Of a stretch of 64,000 nucleotides of DNA, positions 47,403 through 58,757 are shown in pieces; positions within the stretch are counted from its first letter, which is position 1; each line of letters starts with the position of its first letter. Under the pieces are notes generated by a model, which did no database searches, was not told the origin of the DNA, and saw only the letters and a list, made by a program, of their open reading frames with translations. This DNA is from Clonostachys chloroleuca (Eukaryota > Ascomycota > Sordariomycetes > Hypocreales > Bionectriaceae): assembly GCA_037952775.1 (NCBI GenBank), contig JBANAY010000003.1, positions 496,001-560,000 on the forward strand, read 5' to 3'. Both the position numbers and the translations under genes were made by a program.

Positions 47403-48077
47403 TCATAGCTTGCTCTCATACGTTTGCTGTTTCCAATATTTATGAATACCGCCATTTGCGCCAACAAGAGGATCATACTTTGGATTCGGGATGTTCCATA
47501 TCTTATGATAGTTGCCAATATCATCGCCTCCCTCGCCCCAGTTCCAGCTGTTGCCGACAGGATAGGCACCCATCATCATGAATCCGTGCAAAGGGAGCTC
47601 TGCCACCTTTTCCCGTGGCTTGAAAGATTCAATCCCGCGTGCTGAACCTGTCAAGACCCCAAATGCTTCACCCTCTGCCTGTGGATTGTAGGACTTGTGT
47701 GCCACACCGGCTGGGATGACAAAAACATCGCCAGGCTCCACCTCAACTTCCACGCCGGTCTTTTCATAAGCATCCCCATAAGTGTGCTCTTCCGGATCGT
47801 CGGAGAGGTCTGCTGAGCCCCAGCGAATAATCCCTGGCCCGGAGAGGACAATCATCATTTCGTGGGTATAGGCGTGGTAGTGTGATCGTTGTTGGCGACC
47901 ATATCTTGTCACCCATTGAACGTCCCATCCATTTGATCTGAAAGTGTCAAGCGCACGGACGGCGTCGACTTTGCCATCCTTGAGGAACACGCCCTTATAT
48001 AGAAGGAGTGGGTTAAGAGAGTTTGGTATCAAAGCCGTAGGCTTAATGTCATAGAGGATGGGCTCTGGAAATGACAT
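47403..48077 (-). CDS. Cupin-domain protein with PTS1
   Basis: Single exon, 224 residues. Cupin motif 1 is RSHYHAYTHEMMIVLSGPG (H-x-H..E..G, about residues 65-83) and motif 2 is GDVFVIPAGVAHKS (about residues 116-129). These provide the metal-binding His and Glu of a double-stranded beta-helix; the enzyme could be a dioxygenase, isomerase or binding protein. The last three residues are SKL, the canonical type 1 peroxisomal signal. It is transcribed head-to-head with the monooxygenase gene from a shared 793-base region. Its place beside a PTS1-bearing D-amino-acid oxidase suggests a peroxisomal step. Reaction unknown. The ATG is the first in frame. Confidence 0.85.
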   Translation of the reverse strand: MSFPEPILYDIKPTALIPNSLNPLLLYKGVFLKDGKVDAVRALDTFRSNGWDVQWVTRYGRQQRSHYHAYTHEMMIVLSGPGIIRWGSADLSDDPEEHTYGDAYEKTGVEVEVEPGDVFVIPAGVAHKSYNPQAEGEAFGVLTGSARGIESFKPREKVAELPLHGFMMMGAYPVGNSWNWGEGGDDIGNYHKIWNIPNPKYDPLVGANGGIHKYWKQQTYESKL

Positions 48078-48870
48078 CTTGATGATTGGGGGACGGATGG
48101 GAGAACAGTTTGAATTTTGTGAAGATGATGCTATCGCAGTGGTTTGGGATTGCGGGGAAATACTGGCTTAATAAAAGGGGTCTGTCCTTGCACAACTACA
48201 CACCACCGATCTTCGGCTTTTGGACGGTGTGGCTCATCTGGGAAGACCATATGTTGGAGGACTAGAAACTCACGGCGTAGACTACTCAAGAAAAATGCAC
48301 GCTAGACTGAACGGAATGGAGCTTAGTATATCAGCTATACGGAACGGGGGAAACGACCGAGTACCTGAGGGAGCTTCTATCTAGGATCAGGATTTGGGCT
48401 CACATTTGGACTCGGAGCGAGTATCGGGGTGAGTTTACATTGAACAAGCAGGATACAGTTACCGAATCTCCACAATAGGTTTCTGATCTGGGTTAGGAGG
48501 CGAATTGGGGTTATCACGCGCGAACGACAACCCCCACATTCTAGCATAAAAAGCCGGATATTGTTTCCGATGTGTTCGGTAAGGAGTTGCGATTCACATT
48601 AATTCGAGGAGAGTCAGATAGAGATGGGACAGATAACAGCACTATGTAGTATTCGGGAACAGAAAGCGCCAAATGCGGGGAGAGGCACCCAATCTAAGGA
48701 TGCGATAGTCGATGTTGGTATTGGTGTTTTACCTGGGATGGGAGACGTTCTGGTCCGCTCTGGTCCATCCACTAGCAGCAGTCAATGAATATATTCACTC
48801 TATGTGCCCTTCTTCCGGTGCCACAGTGTCTTCCGTCATCCAACACGAATAGAATTCACCTTGTGCCAAT
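48078..48870. promoter_or_regulatory. Divergent promoter, cupin / monooxygenase pair
   Basis: 793 bases between the divergent starts of the cupin and Baeyer-Villiger monooxygenase genes; both promoters must lie here. I see no copy of the CTCGGCCGAG palindrome. No open frame of note. Confidence 0.45.
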
Positions 48871-50889
48871 ATGCCACACTTTCTCAGTAACAGCCCGGAG
48901 CCACAGTCGCCCAAGGCGAATGGCAAGTCCGTCTATCACCATGATACGGCACCCAATGAAAATGGGCATCAAATTCCAGAGCCCCAGACTGCTATATTGA
49001 ACCAACAAAGCCCAGATGTGTGGATATCACAGCGCTGTATGGACCAAGCAAGACCCCTCAAGGTCATCTACATCGGTGCTGGAATATCTGGAATCACAGG
49101 CGCTATTGAATTCAAGAAGCGAGTACCCGAGTTGGATTTGGTAATATATGAGAAAAATGAGGAGCTTGGCGGCACATGGTTCGAAAACAGGTACTTAATT
49201 TCCCTCCTTCTTCTCCCAATGCCAACAAACATCAGGTTAACATGAGAGATGAAAAGATACCCTGGTTGTGCTTGTGGTGAGCTATCGAATTACCAGTGCG
49301 AATGACCTCTAATCAGCATCTAACATCATTACTTCAGATGTCCCAGCGCACGTATACCAGCTCTCATACGAGTCTTCGCCCAACTGGAGCTCCTTTTTTG
49401 CCTCGGCGTCTGAGATTCTAGAGTACTGGAAGACAATCGCAAAGAAGTACGATGTCAGGAAGTACATGCGGTTCCGTCAAAAGTGCACGGCCGCTCGGTG
49501 GAGCGAGACGGCTGGCAAATGGTTCGTGCAGCTTCAGGACCTTGCCACTGGTGATAGCTACGAGGATCAAGCTGATATACTTGTCACGGGTGAGGGTGTC
49601 CTCAATGAGTGGAAGTGGCCAAGCATTCCTGGGCTTCATTCATTCAAGGGGGACATTTTGCACAGCGCAAATTGGGATCCCAGCATTGACCTAAAGGTAC
49701 CAGCCATCTGTACTTGATACAAGAGAATGCACACTAACATTGATCATCGTAGGATAAATCTGTTGCTGTAATTGGAGCTGGGAGCAGTGGACTTCAGATT
49801 GTGCCTTCGATTCTTCCACAAGTCAAGCGTATGGACCACTATGTCCGTGGTCGATCATGGATCGCGGGTCTTTTCGGCGGAGACAGCATGGGTAGAAGAA
49901 TAGAAGAGAATGGCGGAAACTTTGAGTATACGGAAGAAGAAAAGACGCTATGGGAAAACGACCGCGAAGCCTACCTGCAGTATCGCCGGGGCATTGAATA
50001 CGATATCAACAACAAATTTAACGTCATTTTCAAGGATTCTGAACTGCAGGCAGAAACCCGGTTGCGAGTTGAAGAGGCCATGAAGAAACGACTGCAAGGG
50101 AAACCGGAAATCTTCGATATACTACAACCCAAGTATTCGCCATATTGCAAACGCATGTCGCCCGGCCCTGGCTACTTGGAGGCCTTGGCATCCCCCAAAG
50201 TAGACACAATCACTTGTGGGATCGATCGGATTGACGAACATGGTGTTATCACCACGGATGGAGTCAGACATAACGCCGATGTGATCATCTGCGCCACCGG
50301 ATTTCAGACTTCTCCAGCCAACCGCAGTTTTCCAATCTATGGGAAAAGCGGCATCAACCTCAGAAAGCGGTTCGAGGGTCGTCCTGAAACTTATCTCAGC
50401 GTCTGTACTGATGGCTTCCCAAACTTCTTCCAGTCTATGGGCCCAAACTCGATGCCAGGCGCCGGAAGTCTGTTACTCATTATTGAGAAGACTCAGGTCT
50501 ACATTGGCCAAATACTCGCCCGCATGGCCTACGACAATATCGGCCGGGTAGAGCCCAAGAAGCAAGCAGTCCAGTCGTTTACGAACTACTGCGATGAATT
50601 CTTCAAGCGCACCGTGTTTGCGGAGGAATGCAGCTCATGGTACAAGACAGCTGCGTCGCGGGACGGGCAGATGAATGGCCGTGTCACAGCTCTGTGGCCT
50701 GGAAGCAGTCTTCAGTGTCTTCGAACATTGGCCTCGGTCAGATGGGAGGATTTTGAAACAGAGTCCTTTGATGGAAATCCCTTTGGTTGGTTTGGGAATG
50801 GCTGGACTTTGGCAGAGAAATATCCAACAGGCGAATTGGAAAGTTTGACCTGGTACCTGAATGATACTAGCATACTTAAGTCTTCATAA
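48871..50889 (+). CDS. Type I Baeyer-Villiger monooxygenase
   Basis: Four exons (48871-49190, 49257-49276, 49338-49696, 49753-50889) give 611 residues with phase kept; the second exon is only 20 bases long. The first Rossmann motif GAGISG follows KVIYIG, then the sequence EELGGTWFENRYPGCACD typical of FAD/NADPH flavoproteins. The Baeyer-Villiger fingerprint F-x-G-x3-H-x3-W-D appears as FKGDILHSANWD (about residue 215), with a second Rossmann GAGSSG shortly after. ATGF occurs late (ICATGFQTSP). The enzyme inserts oxygen next to a ketone using NADPH and FAD, giving an ester or lactone. About 60 residues precede the first strand and lack a signal peptide. Likely acts in the cytosol in the same pathway as the neighbouring oxidase and dehydrogenase. 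Confidence 0.9.
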
Positions 50890-51795
50890 ATATATGTATA
50901 TCTTAAGACGTGTCAATCATTCATTGCAAAGTTCCGAATTATATCATAACCCTATCCTAGAGTAATATTTATGAGAGAAGAGAATAAAGTGCAGCAGTAA
51001 TGGAGGCTCCCAGAGCCCGACAACCCAACACAATGATTCCATAATGATTTCTACCAAAATAAGGTAGAAGATCCCCCCCCCAGCGAAGCATCTCATTTAG
51101 CATCGAAATGACAATTATGTCCTCCACTGAAGCCTCAGGTACCATATTTCTCCAATTATTATTATTATTACTTTCATTTACTGTCTCGATTATCTATTCC
51201 CCAGACTGTGGGAAAAGGGCCTGCTGAGATATAGGGTAGGTCGGCTCCACAAGCCGAGATCCAATGCCACTGTCAAGAACACATACCGATGCTGCACGTC
51301 TGCATTTATCCTAGCAGCCTGTTCCAAGTCTGGGGATCATGCGGCATCAAAAATGTAACATTATTACTTTTTTGAACAAGTGGAGACCAAACGGAATGTT
51401 GAAATATCTGAACACGAGATAGTTGGCATACTCCTTGAGCATGCTTCTGCCAGCTGGGATGCTCGGGTATGATATCCGATATCGGCAGAGGGTTATGAGA
51501 CTTGCGGCTGCCACGAATCATGCTTTCGCCTTTATCTTCCGGGCTAGTCTCTATTCGCTGGTTGTCTAGTGGGCTATTGTACCATTGGCTCTATACACAC
51601 TTGGTGGATCAAACTAGACGATAACACTACAGCACCAAACCTGGTGCAAAGATATGATGGCCGGCGAGCTACACAATCGGAACATGGGGTGTGCGGAGAT
51701 GCTCCACTGGCCTTTGAGACCTGAACTTGCACTGGACAACGTCTCTCCTCTGCATGGCAGATCAATGATGTTGTGTGTATCGACGCCCAGATACA
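50890..51795. other. Intergenic before second regulator
   Basis: No gene. An inverted repeat TCGGCT-CCACA-AGCCGA at 51241-51257 lies about 540 bases before the second regulator's ATG, again with CGG..CCG half-sites. Confidence 0.4.
51241..51257. promoter_or_regulatory. Inverted repeat TCGGCT N5 AGCCGA
   Basis: Six-base arms with a five-base spacer and CGG/CCG half-sites, upstream of a Zn2Cys6 gene in the same cluster. A possible regulator site; no test is available here. Confidence 0.3.
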
Positions 51796-54253
51796 ATGAG
51801 TCCAGAAGAAGAACAGGCGACGAGGAGACGGAGCTCCAATGCGTAGGGTCATTTCCGTGATTTTCTCTCTCTAGGCTCAGCTGATTCTGGTGAAGTTGCA
51901 TCCGTTGTCGTCGGCATAAGATCAAATGCAGCGGAAAGGTCCCCTGCGATGCGTGTAGACGCCGTAGGTTCAACTGCGAATACGAATTAGAGGAGCCGAA
52001 AGTGTTTGTCTCCAAAAGGTAATCATAGATGTGCTTTTCTGTAAGGCTAGGTGACAACAAGGGTGACTGACCATGCATGGCTGTGATCTCAGGTACCTCT
52101 CCGAATTGCAGACAAAGTTGGCATTACTGCAGGCGAAACAAGATAACCCTTCAGGTACGCATGTTCTTAGTTTTCGCTGGCTGCTTATGGAACCGAACTG
52201 ATTATTGTCAAGCCTGTCTCCAAGAGCCAACACCCATTTCCCATGTTCATGTTGAGAACGGCGAGATAACTAACCCAGTGTATTCTCCCGAATTCTTGAC
52301 CCATGTCTCAGGACCCTCAGGTGATTTTCGTAAGTGAATAGGGCTGTGATGTATGTATGGAAATGCATATGCTAAGATTGCATGGATCTAGATTACCTTG
52401 GCCATTCCTCAAACTACTCTTATACACAGCGGGTACTGCGACTGTTGCATGCCCGCTGCTCAAATGATCCCTTTCCATATGGGACTTACATCCCTGCTGA
52501 GGCATCTGACCTGGGATGGGATGGTAGGAGGGCAACTGTTGAGTCGGAGACCGATACGTTGCCCTCCCTCGATCATGCCATCTTCCTTCTCAACGCGGTG
52601 AAATTCCATGCAGGGCAGATCTACCATCTGTTTGATGAGACTTCATTTATGCCCCAGCTGTATCAATTTTACTCTGACCCTGTCGAAAACATGACGAGAA
52701 TGGACCTTTGGTACATCCACTTTCTCATTCTTCTCGCATTCGGCAAAGCTTTTGTTGTCTCCGAGGTTCAGGAGGGGAAGCCGCCAGGATCGGAGCTGTT
52801 CGTCCGTGCTGTAAAGCTGCTGCCGGAAACTACTTACTTACTTGGAGAGTTCGTTACTGCAACTGAGATTCTTTGTTGCATGGCACTCTACTATCAAGCT
52901 CTTGACGCAAGAGTGTTGGCATATGATAAGGTAGCTCCTTCTTGTTTGCCACTTGTTATTCAATTCTACACTGAATGCTGACCGAATCTAGATTGGCCAA
53001 GCCGTAAGGTTGGCCATTGGTTCCGGAATGCACACTCCCATGCAACCGGATCAAGTTGATCAGGAGTTGATCCAACGATGTCGAAAGGCATGGTGGACAA
53101 TTGTAGTGATAGATCGCCAGATATCGTGTTTGATCGGGCTCCCGATACAGGTGCGAGACGAGGACATAACGACCCCATTGCCTGTATTTCCCGATTCAAA
53201 CCAACGCAACGCTTCCCTGGCGATACAGGTCGGCTTATCCCGCGCCCTCGCGCATGTTGTGAATAGTAAGTATTCTGGTCAAAGACGACATGGATATCCC
53301 TTGGCTGACCTTATCCGAAGCTGTGTACCGAAGTGGGAGCACACGCCATCTCAACTTCATTGGAAGCATCCAAGACGCGCTTCGCAACGTGGCAAGCGTA
53401 TCTGAGGAGCTTCGTACACATTTCGCCTTACCTGCTCCTGGTTCTGTTGGGGGGATGTCTCCCATTGCTGCCCATCTGAACATACTCTATCACCATGTAT
53501 TTTTACCCTCCTCTTTTCGGTGTTTCTAGTTGCTGACATGTACATACAGTGCATTGTTGTTGCTACAAGACCCTTTTTATACTTGTTTTTGGAAAAGCGG
53601 TGTAAGAGCTCGGAGGATAGAGTCGCCGTCTTATTTTCCAAAGAGCCCATTCGCCACATCCTGAAAATTGGAATCGAGTCTGCGAAGCGAATAAGTGCTA
53701 TCCTTCACGCATTGAAGCGGCAGCATTTAATAGGTGAGCCTAAGAATTCGGCACTGTTCGTCACTAGATTTGACCGAAATAATAAACAGAATCATTTCTG
53801 GCCTTTGAGTTGGAGGCGGCTTTCTCTGCTGGTACGTTTATCGCCATTTCCGAGGCGTGTTTTTCCTCTCTGCTCAAACATGATGGCCCGTCGTTACCTG
53901 CTATTTTCGAAAGCCTTCAAATCATGGCTACAAAAGGAAATCTCCCTGCCAAATCTAGGCTCATGGATCTGAATACATTAACCCGAATGCTTGGGGATTG
54001 CGCGGACTTGTCTCATGACAATCAGGAAGAAGGAGAGACGGAGTCCACTGTGGTGGCTGATCAGACGGAGATTGCCTCATCCCAGTCTGACTTGCAAGGC
54101 TTTGACACTCGGTCTATGATTCTGCCAGATTGGCTGGAAGGTGCTGAAGCGGAGGATCTGTATTCGCCCTCTCATCGCTTGGAGACGATTGCGGAGTCCT
54201 TGGATGGCTGGGATTCATCGGGGTGGTTTTCTAGCTTGGCTTATGATACATAA
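51796..54253 (+). CDS. Zn2Cys6 transcription factor, cluster regulator 2
   Basis: Multi-exon gene. Exon 1 (51796-51842) encodes a basic start with RRRSSN, and intron 51843-51895 splices in phase to the zinc cluster CIRCRRHKIKCSGKVPCDAC..C. A coiled-coil-like linker follows (YLSELQTKLALLQAKQDN) after a second intron. Later exons carry the fungal-specific domain with MHTPMQPDQVDQELIQRCRKAWW and IDRQISCLIGLPIQVRDEDI. The C-terminus is acidic and Ser-rich and ends AYDT, possibly an activation region. The middle has at least six short introns with CTAG-type acceptors. Two Zn2Cys6 genes within a 15-kb cluster are common in fungal metabolite clusters. Target genes are probably its neighbours (inference). 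Confidence 0.83.
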
Positions 54254-54844
54254 TTAGCATAGCGGGAATATGACCTGCAGTTTGAGACAGTTGTGAAAAG
54301 AAGCAGTATTGCAATGCCGAATAAGCCCTCTTTGATTGAGGAAACAAGAAATGCCAGGCGATCATAGGGGCGTAATGACAGCGAAATGACGGGTCAACTT
54401 TCCACCGAAGCTATATAGTGGTCAAAAATACATGAACTGATAGATTTGACCGGGCTGAACTTATGAGAATGTTGGAGCGAGTCGAGCGAATTGGATAAGG
54501 AATGACACACCGGCTGACAGCATCCGGCGGCCACCCCGTATTCAATGAGACAAGATCTCTCATGCAAGATTCCACCACTTGAGATATGGGGCCACCAATT
54601 TTATGCGAGATTTGGCCTAGCTGAGCGTATTCGGAGCTCTATCGAGCGGGGCTTGTTTAGTAACGCTGGTCCATCTCCGCTTGAGCGGAAGGTTTTCCCG
54701 ACCCTGACTCTTCATCAAGATAACCAAAGTATTTCAAAGCCATTGACACTGTCTGATATCGGATATCGAGGGTGCGTAGAACGTTGCATTCCATCTCGAC
54801 TTTCTTTCGAAGCGATAGCTTTCAACGCCGCCTATCTATCCCTC
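54254..54844. other. Intergenic, promoter of D-amino-acid oxidase gene
   Basis: No gene. An inverted repeat TCCGC-TTGA-GCGGA lies at 54676-54689, about 160 bases before the ATG. Confidence 0.4.
54676..54689. promoter_or_regulatory. Inverted repeat TCCGC N4 GCGGA
   Basis: Perfect five-base arms with a four-base spacer and CCG..CGG half-sites, in the oxidase promoter. Candidate Zn2Cys6 site, everted relative to the 44.4-kb palindrome. Confidence 0.3.
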
Positions 54845-56043
54845 ATGGCTGAGACGATTGTCGTCGTCGTCGGAGCCGGTGTCTCTGGATTGACATCGGC
54901 GCTTCTCCTCTCCAAGAAGAAGGGATACAAGATCACCGTCGTCGCTAAGCACATGCCCGGGGATTATGATGGAGAATATGCCAGCCCATTCGCCGGAGCA
55001 AACATTGTTCCGTGTGTTTTCCTAGACAATTTGATTCCCTGATAGAAGGGCTAACGATTTCGCAGCATGGCGGAAGAGAAAGAAAAACGTTGGGAGTCGC
55101 AAACTTGGAAGGAACTCAAACGGCTGGTTGAGGAGGTTCCCGAAGCGGGAATTCACTTCCAGAGTATGTCTTCCTCCCAGACATCGGCTGTGTTCTAGTT
55201 TGTGGTTTGCTAACATAATCTGCTATAGAGTGCCATATCCTCCACCGGGAGCATGATCTGAAAAACCCCGCTGGCTTCCCCGTCCACGCATTTAGTCCCA
55301 CGCCTTGGTACAAAAGTATTTTCGACGACTTCCGTGAGCTTCCCAAAGGCCAGGTGCCTGATGGATACGATGGCGGATGTGAGTTCACCGGCGTGTGCAT
55401 CAACACAACCATGTATCTGCAGTGGCTGGCAGGCCAACTACTGCGCAGCGGCGTACAGCTCAAGCGAGGAATCCTTGCCGACATCAGCGAGGCAAAGAAC
55501 CTCAGTCACACCGGAAAGCCGGCTTCAATCATCATAAATACCACCGGGCTCGGCTCTTTCAAGCTGGGCGGAGTAGAGGACAAGACCATGTATCCTATCC
55601 GTGGCCAGGTTGCGCTCGTCCGTAACGAGTCGACCCCCATGGTCATCTGCTCCGGCTCTGCTGATGGGCCTGGTGAGGAACTGTATCTCATGCAGCGAGC
55701 AGCCGGTGGAGGCACTATCCTTGGCGGGACTTATGACATTGGAAACTGGGATACCAATCCCGACCCCAACGTTGCCTCACGTATCATGTCGCGGATCGTC
55801 AAGATTCGACCTGAAATTGCGGCCGGCAAGGGAATTACTGGCCTCAGCGTGATTCGACACGCGGTTGGTCTGCGACCAGCTCGCAAGGGTGGTGTTCGCA
55901 TCGAGAAGGAGAAGCTGGATGACAAGACTAGCATTGTTCACAACTATGGCCACGGTGGCTATGGATATCAGACATCATATGGCTACGCCGAGGCTGTTGT
56001 AGAGCTGGTGGAGGTTATAAAAGGACCTGCTTCCAAGCTGTAG
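54845..56043 (+). CDS. D-amino-acid oxidase, peroxisomal
   Basis: Three exons (54845-55011, 55066-55163, 55229-56043) give 359 residues, phases correct. The Rossmann motif GAGVSG lies within the first 20 residues; then come [12 protein letters not shown] and the C-terminal substrate/FAD region [14 protein letters not shown] and [15 protein letters not shown]. These match the DAO family, which deaminates D-amino acids oxidatively to 2-oxo acids, ammonia and hydrogen peroxide. The C-terminus is ASKL, a canonical PTS1, so the enzyme is placed in peroxisomes, where catalase removes the peroxide. In this cluster it may supply a keto acid for the later oxidoreductases, or remove an amine from a D-residue of the compound. 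Length is typical. Confidence 0.92.
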
Positions 56044-56413
56044 AGTCATTACTTCAATAGCACGTCAAGAGACCTTCTCATACAGATTTGATATTCGAGT
56101 AACAGCGTCCCGGACATTGAATCAGCTTCACAAATTTGAAATCAGCACTCATTCAGAACCCAAAAAAACCCCTATTTTGAACTAAACACTAGCAGATATT
56201 CATGTAGACGGGAATTGGTTGAGTATTTGTCGCACAAGCTCCGACACGAGTGACGAAGCCGATCCCGCCATTACTACTGAAATGTCGCCATCTCAATTAG
56301 AACGGGGCTGACGATAAGAAGAAGAATGATAAATTAGTTCAGTGTCCCTCAATTCGAGATATTTTAAAATTCTTTTGAACGAAAGTTTAGCAAAAATCCT
56401 TCACGTTGTCAAA
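56044..56413. other. Intergenic, oxidase to dehydrogenase
   Basis: 370 bases, AT-rich, between two genes on the same strand. No gene. Confidence 0.45.
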
Positions 56414-57494
56414 ATGTCCACATCAATTCAGTCTGGTGATCTCTTCAATGTCAAAGGCCTGATAGCCTTTGTTACTGGTGGTGCGACTGGTGAGTGAAGA
56501 CCCAACCTGCCAATAGGACCTTGAGTTTGCGCTTAAGTGATGATTTACTGAGAGTTTTACTCTAGGGATTGGCCTCCTGATCGCCCAGGCGCTGGAGGCA
56601 AATGGAGCGACTGTATACATCTTCGGCCGTCGACAAGAGTCTCTGGATCAGGCCGTCAAAACAGCTGTGCGTATTCACAATGACCCCTTCGCATCACACC
56701 ACCAATTCCTATTTTCTTGTGTATGTGTCTAATTGATGTAGAAAAACGGGAACATTCACGCTATCCAAGGCGATGTGACGAACAAGGCAGATCTTGAGAG
56801 GGCTGCCAAACAGATCCAGTCTGCCCACGGTTATATCAACATCGTGTTTGCTAATGCCGGCATCGGAGGCCCATCACTGACTGGACTGAAGCCTGAGGCC
56901 AGTATTGAAGAGTTACAGAAGCATTTGTGGAACTGGGCGGCGGACGATTTTACTCATACTTTTGCTGTCAATGCTACCGGCGCTTTTAACACCGTGGCCG
57001 CCTTCCTGCAACTGCTGGACCAGGGCAACAAGCAAGGCAATGTATCACAAAAAAGCCAGGTTGTTGTCACAAGCAGCATCGGCGCGTTCAACCGCAGACC
57101 AGGCCTGGGTTACTCATACAGCGCCTCCAAAGCCGCCGTTACCCATATCTTCAAGCAGCTGGCCACCACACTGGTTCCATATGATATCCGGGCTAACATT
57201 ATCGCACCTGGCTGTAGGTTCTTTCTTCCATTATTCACACCCACATGTAAAAGGAAGCAGGATGAGCCACTGACACTATTGAAAGTTTACCCGAGCGAGC
57301 TGACGGCTAAGACGCTTGAGGAGCGTAAGAAGACCGGCTGGTCCAAGAGCGAGGTCCCAGCTGAACGCGCTGGAGATGCCCAAGATATTGCAGGATCTGT
57401 GTTGTATCTCGCCAGCCGAGCGGGCTCATATGTGAATGGGAATGTCCTCGTAACAGACGGTGGGCGACTGGGTGTATTCCCTGCTACTTATTAG
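56414..57494 (+). CDS. Short-chain dehydrogenase/reductase
   Basis: Four exons (56414-56489, 56566-56666, 56742-57213, 57286-57494) give 285 residues. The cofactor motif TGGATGIG spans the first splice junction. NAG occurs as FANAGIGG; the catalytic Ser is in VVTSSIGAF and the Tyr-Lys pair in YSASK. This is the classical SDR group, NAD(P)H-dependent, oxidising alcohols or reducing ketones. The third intron (57214-57285) is 72 nt, a multiple of three, and has no stop, so a retained-intron form with 24 extra residues is possible. The spliced form restores the usual APG-FYPSELTA stretch and is preferred. No targeting signal (ends PATY). Probably works with the neighbouring oxidase and monooxygenase. 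Confidence 0.88.
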
Positions 57495-57852
57495 GGAGAT
57501 TGAAGGTATTATTTAGTACGCACTAGAAAGATCTTATAAACATCTACGTTGGAGAAGGAAATTGCTGGTAGACAATCTGAAGAGCCTTATAGACTCTATC
57601 CATCCTCCTAAGTCGGTATTCTATCGCTGCAAAAGCCAAGGAACGAAAGCTGGATATCGCGAATGAAGAATTGTTATATTAGATTCTACACTATGAACGG
57701 GACTAGAAACATTCCCTTTATAAATCCGTCAGATAAATTCATGATAGAGAATTTAACCGACGGGATGTGATGTGTAAAATATGACAAGTATCCCTATTGA
57801 GTCAATAACAAGACTTCAAGTAAGCATCGGAGTAGCGACAATCTAGGATAGC
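57495..57852. other. Convergent intergenic region
   Basis: 358 bases of AT-rich sequence between the dehydrogenase 3' end and the 3' end of the cysteine-rich gene. No gene. Confidence 0.45.
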
Positions 57853-58757
57853 TTAGCAAGACGGGCTCGACAGCTTGGTGTTGTGACAAGAGAATTGCAT
57901 CTGGCCTCTAGCTCGATACGCCCACGTGGTCACATCTGAACCGCATTCATAGGCAATCTTGACCATGTCATTGGCAATATTTCCACAGTGGACCTTCTTT
58001 TCCTTCGACAACTGAGGTTTAAAATTATTTCGTCAGCATTTTCTTTCGTGGACTCCGGCACAGAAGATGCTGAAAGTACTGACCTTGCTGCAGAGATACA
58101 TGCCACAGTTGTGAGAGCAGCTGACACGCGCGCAGCTCTTGGCTTTGGCGCCGCACCAAGCCTTTCCAAGATTCCAGAGGTATCCAAAGCCTTCGCCGCA
58201 TTGACTCCATACGTTTCCGACATAGGAGCCGATGTTACAATTAAACTGCGACCAGTTAGACATTTAGTATTAGCAAGGGTCGGTTATTGATAGTATTCAT
58301 TACGCTGTCTCGTGGCACCAACTCATTATCTCGTCCATGAAGTTCGGCCATGACGGATGAGCGTATCTTGAGAGAAGGGTTGGTGACATCAATATCTTCA
58401 GGGGTCAGTCCTCGAGCCTCCAAGTCGTCGGCATACTCGTCGAAGTCCCACACACTGTAGGATGGGTTCAACTCGAGGATCTGCTTATAGATTTCCTTGG
58501 CGGTGCCGCTCAGAGTGACGTTCGGTCCGCCGGGGGTGATAGGACCGACGAAATCCATGATACTGATGGAGTCGATCTCGTCCATGTCAAGGACATCTTC
58601 CTCTCCGCTGTAGAGGCCATCGTCTCGAAGGGACTTATTGACCTCAGCAGGAGATGCCAGAGACTATTGTAATATTAGCAAGTGGCAATGCCATCTTGAG
58701 AAGTATGTATCACACCTGACAGGTCAAGGCGATAAGAATGGTGAAAGCGAGCTTCAT
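57853..58757 (-). CDS. Secreted cysteine-rich prepro-protein
   Basis: Four exons on the minus strand (58757-58716, 58663-58304, 58245-58084, 58011-57853) give 240 residues. Introns are 52, 58 and 72 nt, all in phase 0. Exon 1 is almost exactly the signal peptide (MKLAFTILIALTCQ). Exon 2 encodes an acidic, Cys-free region of 120 residues. Exons 3 and 4 encode a C-terminal domain of about 106 residues with 11 cysteines (for example AWCGAKAKSCARVSCSHNC). The layout suggests a secreted precursor with an acidic pro-region and a disulfide-bonded mature part. Dibasic cleavage is not obvious, but exon 2 ends with ELVPRDS. I do not recognise a named family; it could be an effector-like or antimicrobial-type protein, which is only inference. 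Confidence 0.8.

Noticed and set aside
42180..57494. Classical secondary-metabolite cluster
   Set aside because: No PKS, NRPS, terpene synthase or prenyltransferase is present; I keep it only as an oxidoreductase pathway cluster.
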